From the NCBI RefSeq assembly GCF_000009765.2, contig NC_003155.5:8370001-8434000 (forward strand): a DNA stretch of 64,000 bases. Reading direction: 5' to 3'. The translations under genes were made by a program, and so were the position numbers. Numbering within the stretch: the stretch's first letter is position 1; each line of letters begins with the position of its first letter. Below the pieces are notes generated by a model. That model did no database searches. It had not been told where the DNA came from and was given only the letters and a program-made list of their open reading frames with translations. Positions 57,289 to 64,000 of this stretch are shown in pieces. The stretch comes from Streptomyces avermitilis MA-4680 = NBRC 14893 (GTDB lineage Bacteria; Actinomycetota; Actinomycetes; Streptomycetales; Streptomycetaceae).

Positions 57289-58803
57289 TCAGCCGCGCAC
57301 CGCGTCCGACATCAGCCGTACCCCCGCACGGATCCGCGCGGGCGGCAGATGCGCGTAGCCCAGCACCAGCCGTACCGCGTCGTCCGGTGCCGTCCCGTAC
57401 GACGCCAGCGGCCGCACCGCGACTCCGGCCGCGGCCGCCCGCTTCAGGAACCGGTCCACCGGCCCGTACCGATCGGGCAGCGAGGCGATGACATGCAGGC
57501 CCGCCGCGATCCCGGAGACCTCCGCCCCCGGAAAGTGCTCCTCCAGAGCGGATACGAGAGTGTCGCGCCGCTCCTTGTAGGCGCGCTGGCAGCGGCGCAG
57601 CTGGCGGTCGTAGTCGCCGCCTTCCACGAACCGGGCCAGGAGCGCCTGATCGACGACCGGGTTCCCGAGGTCCATGGTCCGCTTCCGCTCCACGACCTCC
57701 TCGGCGATCGAGGCGGGGACGAGCAGCCAGCCGAGCCGCAGTCCGGGGGCGAGCGACTTACTGATCGAACCCGTGTACGCGACATGCTCGGGATCGAGTC
57801 CCTGGAGGGCGCCCACGGGGGCACGGTCGTAACGGAAGTCCCCGTCGTAGTCGTCCTCGACCACCAGCCCGTTCACCGAGCGTGCCCAGTCCAGCAGTTC
57901 GGCGCGGCGGCGCGCCGAGTAGGCGATTCCCGAGGGGAACTGGTGGGCGGGCGTGGTCACGACCGCTCGTACGCCCGAGTCGCGCAGCGGCCCGGTGGCC
58001 AGCCCCTCCTCGTCCAGGGGCAGCGGTACGGTGCCGATGCCGGCCGACGCGTAGAGGGCACTGTGTTCCGGGCTTCCGGGATCCTCGACGCCCACGGTCG
58101 TCGTCCCGCGCGCGTGCAGCACGAATCCGAGCAGGGTGGTCGCCTGCGCCACTCCGGAGACGACCACGATCCGCTCGGGGTCCGCGACGACGCCCCTGCG
58201 CCGTGCCAGCAGCTCGGCAAGGGCGGTACGCAACCGGGCCAGGCCGCGCGGATCCGGGTAGCCCAGCGCGTGGTGGGGGAGCTCCGCGAGCACGGCGCGG
58301 TGTGCGGCCGCCCAGGCCGTACGGGGAAACAGGGACAGGTCCGGAGTGCCGGGCAGGAAGTCCGCGCGGGCACCGGGGGAGCGCGGGGCGAAGTCACGCG
58401 CGCGTGGGTGGGCGGCGCGGGCTGCGCCGCCCACCCAGGTTCCGGCGCCCCGGCCGCTGCGCAGATACCCCTCCGCGGTCAACTGCTCGTACGCCTCCGT
58501 CACCAGGCCCCGGGACACGCCGAGGTCCGCGGCGAGTTCACGGCTCGACGGCAGCCGGGTCCCGGGCGCGAGCCTCCCGGAGCGGACGGCCGTACGCAGG
58601 GCGGCCTGGAGACCGCGCCCACGCGCGCGTGCCGGCGCCGCGGCGGCCGGCAGGAGCAACTCCCAGGCGGCGGCCCACGGTGCGGACCCGGACGACACGG
58701 ACTCGCCCGCCCCAGACACCTGTCCGGACGGCGCCGGCCCGGACTCGCCCGGCACCGCCCCGAGCCCGCCCGGCACCTCCGCATTGGTCCCCGATGACGT
58801 CAT
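57289..58803 (-). CDS. MocR-type GntR regulator with aminotransferase domain
   Basis: A 504-aa MocR regulator. A 45-residue variable tail precedes the GntR winged helix (LQAALRTAVRSGRLAPGTRLPSSRELAADLGVSRGLVTEAYEQLTAEGYL, about residues 65-114). An aminotransferase fold-type I domain starts about residue 140, with PLP lysine Lys349 in YTGSISKSLAPGLRLGW. Such proteins sense PLP or an amine. ATG 58803 is 47 bp from the divergent EamA gene, whose promoter region has a palindrome, so it probably regulates that exporter. Confidence 0.93.
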   Translation of the reverse strand: MTSSGTNAEVPGGLGAVPGESGPAPSGQVSGAGESVSSGSAPWAAAWELLLPAAAAPARARGRGLQAALRTAVRSGRLAPGTRLPSSRELAADLGVSRGLVTEAYEQLTAEGYLRSGRGAGTWVGGAARAAHPRARDFAPRSPGARADFLPGTPDLSLFPRTAWAAAHRAVLAELPHHALGYPDPRGLARLRTALAELLARRRGVVADPERIVVVSGVAQATTLLGFVLHARGTTTVGVEDPGSPEHSALYASAGIGTVPLPLDEEGLATGPLRDSGVRAVVTTPAHQFPSGIAYSARRRAELLDWARSVNGLVVEDDYDGDFRYDRAPVGALQGLDPEHVAYTGSISKSLAPGLRLGWLLVPASIAEEVVERKRTMDLGNPVVDQALLARFVEGGDYDRQLRRCQRAYKERRDTLVSALEEHFPGAEVSGIAAGLHVIASLPDRYGPVDRFLKRAAAAGVAVRPLASYGTAPDDAVRLVLGYAHLPPARIRAGVRLMSDAVRG

Positions 58804-58809
58804 GGAAGT

Positions 58810-58843
58810 GGACCTTAAACCGGACCGGTTCCGTTCGTAGCGT
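58810..58843. promoter_or_regulatory. MocR/EamA divergent promoter
   Basis: For the EamA gene: TTAAAC (58815-58820), 17 bp, TAGCGT (58838-58843). AACCGG-A-CCGGTT (58818-58830) is a perfect palindrome in the spacer, and GGACC occurs as a direct repeat 12 bp apart (58810, 58822). It is a candidate MocR operator. Confidence 0.65.
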
Positions 58844-58850
58844 CGCCGTC

Positions 58851-60017
58851 ATGAACGCGACCACCACCCGCGGGGCTCTGCTCGCCGCCCTCGCCTGTGT
58901 CCTCGTCGGAGGCTCCTTCACCGCCAACAGCGTCCTCGGCCACTACCCGTACGCGGGCGGCCAGTTCCTGCGCTACGGCCTCGCCTGCCTGCTGCTCCTG
59001 CCCCTGGTCGGCCGGGGCGGCACGGCGCCGCTGCGCTGCCTCACGTCCCGTCAGTGGGTACGTCTGGCCGCCCTCGCGGCCGTCGGCATGGTCGGCTTCA
59101 ACCTCTCCGTGATCGCCGCCGAGCGCTCCGCGGAGCCGGCGGTGCCGGGCGTCTTCGTGGGCTGTGCCCCGGTGGTCGTGGCGGTCGTCATGCCCCTTGT
59201 GGAGGGACGCCGTCCGCAACGCCTCGTCCTGTGCGGTGCGTCGCTCGTGGCCGTCGGCGCCTTCACCGTGCAGGGCTGGGGTCGTGCGGACGGTGCGGGG
59301 ATCGCCTTCTCCTTGAGCGCGCTGGCCGGTGAAGTCGGGTTCGCCGTGCTCGCCGTGCCCGTGCTGCGTCCGCTCGGCCCGAGGCTGCTGTCGGCCGTCG
59401 TCTGCGCGATGGCCGCGGCCGAGTCCGCGGCGGTGGGACTCGTCGTGGACGGCACGGCATGGCTGCGCACCCCGGACCGCACCGAGGCCGCCGCACTGCT
59501 GTGGCAGGCGGCGGTCGTCACGGTCGTCGGCTTCGTCTGCTGGTACATGGGCATGCAGCGCATCGGCGCCGAGCGCGCGACCCTCTTCTCCGGCCTCATC
59601 CCCGTCGCGGCGGCCTGCACGGCGCCCCTGGTCGGCACCGGCTCGTACGGCGCCGTCCAGGCCGCGGGCAGCGGGCTGGTCGGAGCCGGAGTCGCCCTGG
59701 GTTCGGGCGCGTTGCGGCGCGGCGCCGGGCGCTCAGCGACTGCCGTCCAGGACGACCCGCGCGACCAGCGCCGGATCGTCGTTCATCGGGACGTGCCCGC
59801 AACCGGGCAGCCGCACCAGCCGGGCCCTGGGGATGATCTGCTTCGCCCGCACCCCCTGGCGGCGGACCAGGAGCCGGTCCTTGGTACCCCACGCCACGGT
59901 GACCGGCACGGCGGGGATGTCGTCCGTGAACTGGACGGTGGTGCCCGCCTTGAGGGTCTCGGAGAACGCCGCGGCGTTGGCCAGGGCGAGCGTCTCGGCG
60001 ACGACCGCCTCGGGTGA
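58851..60017 (+). CDS. EamA/DMT transporter with C-terminal read-through extension
   Basis: A 388-aa frame. Residues 1-295 are an ordinary EamA transporter with ten membrane segments (LLAALACVLVGGSFTANSVL at the start; second repeat near GAGIAFSLSALAGEVGFAVLAV), divergent from the MocR gene. The usual stop after ALRRGAGR is missing. The frame runs on for about 93 residues that are antisense to the alpha/beta hydrolase gene (RSATAVQDDPRDQRRIVVHRD and so on) and do not look like a membrane protein. A stop loss or a frameshift at about 59735 is likely. ATG 58851 is 7 bp after TAGCGT. Confidence 0.85.
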   Translation: MNATTTRGALLAALACVLVGGSFTANSVLGHYPYAGGQFLRYGLACLLLLPLVGRGGTAPLRCLTSRQWVRLAALAAVGMVGFNLSVIAAERSAEPAVPGVFVGCAPVVVAVVMPLVEGRRPQRLVLCGASLVAVGAFTVQGWGRADGAGIAFSLSALAGEVGFAVLAVPVLRPLGPRLLSAVVCAMAAAESAAVGLVVDGTAWLRTPDRTEAAALLWQAAVVTVVGFVCWYMGMQRIGAERATLFSGLIPVAAACTAPLVGTGSYGAVQAAGSGLVGAGVALGSGALRRGAGRSATAVQDDPRDQRRIVVHRDVPATGQPHQPGPGDDLLRPHPLAADQEPVLGTPRHGDRHGGDVVRELDGGARLEGLGERRGVGQGERLGDDRLG

Positions 60018-60563
60018 ACGGCGCCCCGGGCGGGCGTAGATGGTGCTCGTCAGCGCGGCGCGGCCGACCGCCGTACGGGACAGCCGCTCGACCACCGGAA
60101 GCGGCAGCTGCCGTGCGCCCTGTCGCATCGCCATCAGCACCCCGAAGGCGTACCGCCGCTCGACCGGCGTCCAGAAGCCGGCGGGCGAGAGCGCCGTCAC
60201 GGACCGCACGAGCTTCTCCCGGCCCAACTCCAGGGCCAGCAGACCGCCCAGGGAGTTGCCCGCCACATGCGGACGCTCGATCCCCAGTGCCTCGCACAGG
60301 GCGCCGAGCACGGGCACCACCGTCGACAGGTCGTGCCTGAGCCCGTCGGGCAGCGCGGGGGACTCGCCGAAGCCGGGGAGGTCGACCGCGATGACGTCCC
60401 GCTCCGTCGCCAGGATGTCGACGACCGGGTCCCAGGCCTGCCGGTGGTGGCCGATGCCGTGCAACAGAAGCAGCGGCTCGCCGGCGCCCACGCGCGCGTA
60501 GGAGACGGTCGCGGTCCGCGGGCCGCGCGGAGAGGGGACACTGAACGAGACCGTGGCGGACAT
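59733..60563 (-). CDS. Alpha/beta hydrolase
   Basis: A 276-aa alpha/beta hydrolase. The oxyanion motif LLLLHGIGHHRQAWDPVV is at about residues 30-47, the nucleophile elbow GNSLGG (Ser of GxSxG) near residue 100, and a C-terminal GCGHVPM holds the catalytic His. WGTKDRLL contains the acid-loop Asp. The substrate is unknown; the lid is small. ATG 60563 has AAGGAG 6 bp upstream. Its last 285 bp lie opposite the extended end of the EamA gene. Confidence 0.92.
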   Translation of the reverse strand: MSATVSFSVPSPRGPRTATVSYARVGAGEPLLLLHGIGHHRQAWDPVVDILATERDVIAVDLPGFGESPALPDGLRHDLSTVVPVLGALCEALGIERPHVAGNSLGGLLALELGREKLVRSVTALSPAGFWTPVERRYAFGVLMAMRQGARQLPLPVVERLSRTAVGRAALTSTIYARPGRRSPEAVVAETLALANAAAFSETLKAGTTVQFTDDIPAVPVTVAWGTKDRLLVRRQGVRAKQIIPRARLVRLPGCGHVPMNDDPALVARVVLDGSR

Positions 60564-60822
60564 GGGCCGCTCCTTGTCTGGGGACGCACTGACGGACGCT
60601 TTCGTAGACAGCTTGTCAGCAACTGCTACCGACGGGTAGCCCCCGGTCACCGTCAACCACGCGCGCGTAGCCCTTCAACGCGCCCTGCGCGCCTCCAGGT
60701 TGAACTCCGCGTCCCCGAAGTGCCGGAAGAGGTCCGGGCACGGGTGGACCCCGCGGCCATTGTGCTCCGGCCGACACCGGTTCCGCCTGGACACGGCGGG
60801 AGGCGTCGGATGGGATGGAAGC

Positions 60823-61707
60823 GTGACCACCGACGCCGCGACCGAGGTCTTCGTAGAGCACCGCCCCGTCCTGATGGGTGTCGCCTACCGCATGCTCGGA
60901 CGGGTGGCCGACGCCGAGGACGTGGTGCAGGAAGCCTGGCTGCGCTGGTCGGGCGCCGACCGCTCCGATGTGCGCGAGCCGCGCCGCTACCTGGTGCGCA
61001 TCACCACCCGGCTGGCCATCGACCGGCTGCGCCAGTTGCGGTCGCGCAACGAGGCGTACGTGGGGCCGTGGCTGCCCGAGCCCTACCTGACCGACTTCGG
61101 CGACACCGTGCCGGACGCGGCGGAGCGGGCCGTGCTCGCGGACTCCGTCTCCCTGGCCGTTCTCGTCGTCCTGGAGTCGCTGTCGCCGCTGGAGCGCGCG
61201 GTCTTCGTGCTGAGGGAGGCCTTCGGGTTCCCCTTCGCGGACATCGCGGTCACCCTGGAGCGCAGCGAGGCCGCGGTACGGCAGCTCGCCGGACGCGCCC
61301 GCAAACACGTGGACGAGGGGCGGCCGCGGTACGAGGTCGACCCCGCCGAGCGCCGCGACCTGACCGAGCGGTTCCTCGCCGCCGCGGCCGAGGGCGATCT
61401 CGAGGGGCTCATGTCGATGCTCGCCCCGGACGTCCGACTGGTCGGCGACAGCGGCGGCCGCGCCCGGGCACCCCGGCGGGTCCTGGAGTCCGCCGACAAG
61501 GTCGGGCGCTTCCTCGTCGGCGTCACCCGGAAGGGCGTCGCGGACGTGTCGTTCCGCTCCCTTGAGGTCAACGGCGGTCCGGCGCTGCTGGTCCTGTCCG
61601 CGGGCAAGCCCGACAGTGTTTTCCAGCTGGACGTGGCCGACGGCCGTATCCAGTGCGTCTACATCATCCGCAATCCCGAGAAGCTGGTGTCCCTCTCCGC
61701 CGGCTAG
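60823..61707 (+). CDS. sigJ: ECF-type sigma factor with SnoaL-like C-terminus (SigJ/ECF41)
   Basis: A 294-aa ECF41 sigma factor. Region 2 is EVFVEHRPVLMGVAYRMLGRVADAEDVVQEAWLRW (about residues 8-42) and region 4 is SLSPLERAVFVLREAFGFPFADIAVTLERSEAAVRQLAGRARKHVDEG (about 120-168). The 100-residue SnoaL-like extension is typical of ECF41 and works as a built-in control in place of an anti-sigma factor. The family DGGGK motif reads DSGGRA here. The usual oxidoreductase or carboxymuconolactone-decarboxylase partner gene is not adjacent. GTG 60823 has GGAAGC upstream. Confidence 0.92.
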   Translation: MTTDAATEVFVEHRPVLMGVAYRMLGRVADAEDVVQEAWLRWSGADRSDVREPRRYLVRITTRLAIDRLRQLRSRNEAYVGPWLPEPYLTDFGDTVPDAAERAVLADSVSLAVLVVLESLSPLERAVFVLREAFGFPFADIAVTLERSEAAVRQLAGRARKHVDEGRPRYEVDPAERRDLTERFLAAAAEGDLEGLMSMLAPDVRLVGDSGGRARAPRRVLESADKVGRFLVGVTRKGVADVSFRSLEVNGGPALLVLSAGKPDSVFQLDVADGRIQCVYIIRNPEKLVSLSAG

Positions 61708-61730
61708 GGCAGGCGCGTACGACCACGAGG

Positions 61731-61756
61731 AGCCCCCGTTCTCATGAACGGGGGCT
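61731..61756 (+). terminator. Terminator of sigJ
   Basis: A perfect 11-bp stem AGCCCCCGTTC / GAACGGGGGCT with loop TCAT, 23 bp after the stop. Confidence 0.85.
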
Positions 61757-61845
61757 TCCGCTGTGTGACGCGGACATCGCGCGGCGCGAACGCCCTGTGA
61801 ACGCTCAGCGTCGGCGTACCCGCGCAATCCCCAAGCGATCGAGGA

Positions 61846-61880
61846 TTGGTCTTGACCAAGGGTGGGGGCGGCCCTATGGT
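61846..61880 (+). promoter_or_regulatory. Promoter of the GntR gene with a DasR-like palindrome
   Basis: TTGACC (61852-61857), 17 bp, TATGGT (61875-61880) is a strong vegetative promoter. The perfect palindrome TTGGTC-TT-GACCAA (61846-61859) covers the -35. It differs by one central base from the core TGGTCTAGACCA of the DasR site (dre) of Streptomyces. Confidence 0.75.
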
Positions 61881-61957
61881 CGCAGAGAAAGTGCAACAAC
61901 CTTTAATAAACAAGGGCGCTAAAAAGCCGCCGGGCCACGGCGATTGCGGAGGACAGG

Positions 61958-62719
61958 GTGGGGACCACGCAGCTGGAATCGGTACCGGAGCCTAAGTACT
62001 GGCATCTCAAGACCGTGCTCAGTGAGGCACTCGACTCCGAGTTCTCGGTGGGCGAGATCCTGCCGAACGAGCGTGACCTCGCGGCCCGCTTCGGCGTCGC
62101 CCGCGCCACGCTCCGCCAGGCTCTGGAACAGCTCGAACTGGAAGGCCGGCTCCAGCGCCGCCGGGGTGTGGGCACCACGGTCGCCCCGCCCCGCATGGGG
62201 GTGGCCGTCGGGTCCGAGCAGCACACCTGGCCGGGCGCGGCCGGTGACGCCTGGCAGCCCGTGGACTGCACGGTGGCGGCCCCGCCCCCCGCGGTCGCCG
62301 GCGTCCTGGAGACCGGCCGGAACGAGCAGGTGCACACCGTACGCCGCTCCCGCGTCACTCACGGACACCCCGTCGCCGCCGAACTGCTCTACATCCCGGA
62401 CTTTTCGGTGCCCGACCTGTCGGCCATCGACGCACCCTCCGGCGCCGCACGCGCGCGTGCCGTGCTGCGCGAGTTGCAGCGCCTGGAGCTGGAGGGCCAG
62501 GACCGGGCCGTGGAGCTGGGCTCGGCCCGCGCCGAGGACGCCAAGGAACTCGACCGGCTGCCCGGCGCGCCCGTCCTCGTCGTCACGACCCGCTTCTTCG
62601 CCGAGGGCCGTGCGGCGGCGGTCTCCGTCGCCACGTATCGCGCTGACACATGCCGACTGACCTTCGGTGACTCGGGGGGCGTGGAGATACACCACGACCC
62701 GGAGCGCCGGGCTTCCTGA
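61958..62719 (+). CDS. GntR-family regulator with UTRA/HutC domain
   Basis: A 253-aa GntR regulator of the HutC/UTRA class. The winged helix is PKYWHLKTVLSEALDSEFSVGEILPNERDLAARFGVARATLRQALEQLELEGRLQRRRGVGTTV (about residues 12-75). A ligand-binding UTRA domain follows (about 95-245). GTG 61958 has GGAGGACAGG upstream. A dre-like palindrome sits on its -35, so it may autoregulate or be controlled by DasR. The gene ends at a strong terminator. The sensed metabolite is unknown. Confidence 0.93.
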   Translation: MGTTQLESVPEPKYWHLKTVLSEALDSEFSVGEILPNERDLAARFGVARATLRQALEQLELEGRLQRRRGVGTTVAPPRMGVAVGSEQHTWPGAAGDAWQPVDCTVAAPPPAVAGVLETGRNEQVHTVRRSRVTHGHPVAAELLYIPDFSVPDLSAIDAPSGAARARAVLRELQRLELEGQDRAVELGSARAEDAKELDRLPGAPVLVVTTRFFAEGRAAAVSVATYRADTCRLTFGDSGGVEIHHDPERRAS

Positions 62720-62811
62720 ACGGTCCGCGGGACCGGCCACCGAGCCCGCCCGCACCCGCGGCGCCCCGGACAGCCGGACACCCGGTCAGCCGGACAATCC
62801 AAGCCGCACCC

Positions 62812-62847
62812 GTCGCGCCCCGGACAACCCGGGGCGCGACGCTTTTT
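62812..62847 (+). terminator. Intrinsic terminator of the GntR gene
   Basis: A perfect 12-bp stem (62812-62823 with 62829-62840), loop ACAAC, followed by GCTTTTTCC. Confidence 0.93.
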
Positions 62848-62864
62848 CCGGACGCGCCGCCTCT

Positions 62865-62942
62865 TACCCGTGGGGCCTACCCATACGGCTTACCCACAGG
62901 GCTTGTCCGAGCGGCCTGGCCAAAGGGCTTACCCCAAGGGCC
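62865..62942. repeat. 13-bp tandem array, six degenerate copies
   Basis: Six 13-bp units in perfect register (62865, 62878, 62891, 62904, 62917, 62930), consensus TACCCANAGGGCY, ending 3 bp before the ROK stop codon. Units differ at 2-7 positions. The unit is partly palindromic. Confidence 0.85.
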
Positions 62943-62945
62943 CGT

Positions 62946-64000
62946 TCAGCGCCGCGCCGTCACCGTGCCCTCCACCGCGAACAGCTGCTCCTCCACGTGG
63001 TCGAGGGCCAGACGCAGCGCCCCGGTCGCCACCGCCGCCTCGCCCAGCATCGACAGGGTCACCTTCGGCGGGCGCAGACAGTAGCGGGCCAGCTCGCGCC
63101 GCAGCGGGTCCAGCACGCCGTCCAGGCCCGCCGCCCAGCCGCCGATCACGACCAGTTCGGGGTCGAGGGCCAGGGCGAGGGCCGCCACGTCGTGCACAAG
63201 GCGCTGGATGAAGCGGTCGACGGCCGCACGGGCCCGCTGATCCCCCTCGCGCGCGTGCGCGAAGACCTCGGCGACCGCCCGCTCGTCGAGCGGATGCAGG
63301 GGCTCGTCGGTGGTCGACAACAGCGTCTCCGGGGTCGCCCCGCGGCCCAGCAGATGCAGCGCGCCGATCTCCCCGGCCGCGCCCCCGTAGCCCCGGTGCA
63401 GCCGCCCGCCGATCAGTGCGCCGGCCCCCGGGCTCAGCCCGGCCAGCACGAACACGAGGTCGTCGGACTCGGTCGCCGCGCCCTTCCAGTGCTCGGCGAC
63501 CGCCGCCGCGTTGGCGTCGTTCTCCACCAGCACCGGGCACTTGAAGGAACGGTTCAGCCGCTCGCCGAGACGCAGCCCCGTCCACTCCGGCAGCGCCGTC
63601 CCCAGCCGTACGGTGCCGTCCGCCTCGATGATGCCCGGGCTGCCGACCCCGACGGCGCGCAGGGAGCTGCGGGCGACGCCTGCCCGGCGCAGCAGCTCGG
63701 CGACCGCCGTACGCAGCCGCTCCAGCCGCTCGTCCGCCGAGGCGGTCTCGTCGACGTCCTTGGCCATGGCGCCCAGGACCCGGCCGTCCAGGTCCGCGAG
63801 GAGCGCGGCCACCCGGTGCGGGCCGATCTCCAGACCCAGCAGATGACCCGCCTCGGCCCGGAACCGGAAGCGGCGGGCGGGCCGCCCCTGGCGCCGGGCG
63901 GCACCTTCCTCGGCGGCCTTCTCGACCACGAGCCCGGCCTCGATCAACCCCTCCACGACACCCTCGACGGTGGGCCGGGACAGTCCGGTCACCCGGGTGA
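62946..64000 (-). CDS. ROK-family regulator (5' end outside window)
   Basis: 351 codons of a NagC/XylR-type ROK repressor. The window edge cuts the helix-turn-helix; VTGLSRPTVEGVVEGLIEAGLVVEK is its recognition helix and wing. The ROK sugar-kinase-like fold follows from about residue 48: GLEIGPHRVAALLADLDG, VGVGSPGII, VLVENDANAAAVAE. The HRGYGGAAGEIG segment holds the Gly-rich loop, but the zinc-binding ROK signature CxCGxxGC is absent (HLLGRGATPETLL). It is likely a sugar-responsive repressor. Its 3' end abuts the 13-bp array. Confidence 0.93.
   Translation of the reverse strand, partial: TRVTGLSRPTVEGVVEGLIEAGLVVEKAAEEGAARRQGRPARRFRFRAEAGHLLGLEIGPHRVAALLADLDGRVLGAMAKDVDETASADERLERLRTAVAELLRRAGVARSSLRAVGVGSPGIIEADGTVRLGTALPEWTGLRLGERLNRSFKCPVLVENDANAAAVAEHWKGAATESDDLVFVLAGLSPGAGALIGGRLHRGYGGAAGEIGALHLLGRGATPETLLSTTDEPLHPLDERAVAEVFAHAREGDQRARAAVDRFIQRLVHDVAALALALDPELVVIGGWAAGLDGVLDPLRRELARYCLRPPKVTLSMLGEAAVATGALRLALDHVEEQLFAVEGTVTARR

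Noticed and set aside
1..64000. tRNA or rRNA genes
   Set aside because: I saw no cloverleaf with the GGTTCGA-type T arm outside coding DNA and no rRNA signature.

Overview
The window is chromosomal DNA of a Streptomyces-like actinomycete. The evidence is very high GC with third-position bias, GTG and TTG starts, a divergent EF-Tu of the tuf3 type, a single in-frame TTA codon (the bldA-dependent codon) in one gene, Streptomyces-type regulators (HxlR, MocR, XRE-cupin, ROK, ECF41 sigma) and many promoters placed for leaderless transcription. I see no rRNA, tRNA, CRISPR array, prophage or intact insertion sequence.

Layout. 1-8.4 kb: end of a family-5 solute-binding protein, ung and a TPR-type gene (each behind a RecA-NDp/PafBC-like DNA-damage promoter), a lipoprotein, a DinB-family protein, a Gfo/Idh/MocA oxidoreductase, lnt, a SnoaL-like protein and a TTA-containing LLM-class oxidoreductase. 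8.4-11.5 kb: a YihY membrane protein with no normal start codon, a probable gene fragment, a 59-aa protein and uppP. 11.7-14.9 kb: a three-gene overlapping operon (MocA-type oxidoreductase, PmoA/DUF6807 protein, cupin) with a LacI-type operator at its promoter. 15-17.6 kb: hxlR and a thiolase, divergent across one inverted repeat, then a TVP38-type protein. 18-24.4 kb: tuf3, a spermidine-synthase-like protein, an MFS exporter with an upstream array of palindromic 24-bp repeats, two tandem paralogous membrane-anchored proteins and a thioesterase. 24.4-31.4 kb: CHAP hydrolase, DUF485/SSS symporter pair, DedA, gamma-carbonic anhydrase, hexapeptide acyltransferase, EamA exporter with divergent XRE-cupin regulator. 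31.4-37.5 kb: YbaK, CDF efflux with divergent ArsR, NADPH-FMN reductase with divergent TetR, second DinB protein, second CDF, CoA-binding protein. 37.7-43.7 kb: a cysteinyl-tRNA-synthetase-like hypothetical, SixA-type phosphatase, large APC permease, YigZ protein and a DEAD-box helicase. 44-49.7 kb: sbcD-sbcC, AsnC regulator, rhodanese and a truncated Imm21-like gene. 49.8-60.6 kb: DUF885 protein, AsnC regulator divergent from a Cys/Met-metabolism PLP enzyme, ACT-GNAT protein, phoD with a PHO-box-like element, MocR regulator divergent from an EamA exporter that has lost its normal stop, alpha/beta hydrolase. 60.8-64 kb: ECF41-type sigma factor, GntR/UTRA regulator and a 5'-truncated ROK regulator.

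How the parts work together. The window is mostly conserved housekeeping and regulator-target pairs. The repeated theme is a regulator facing its target across a short intergenic region with a visible palindrome (HxlR/thiolase, XRE/EamA, ArsR/CDF, TetR/FMN reductase, AsnC/PLP enzyme, MocR/EamA). DNA repair appears twice (ung and sbcCD). I did not find a clearly new multi-gene system. The best leads are regulatory sites, the 24-bp and 13-bp tandem arrays, and several broken or altered genes.
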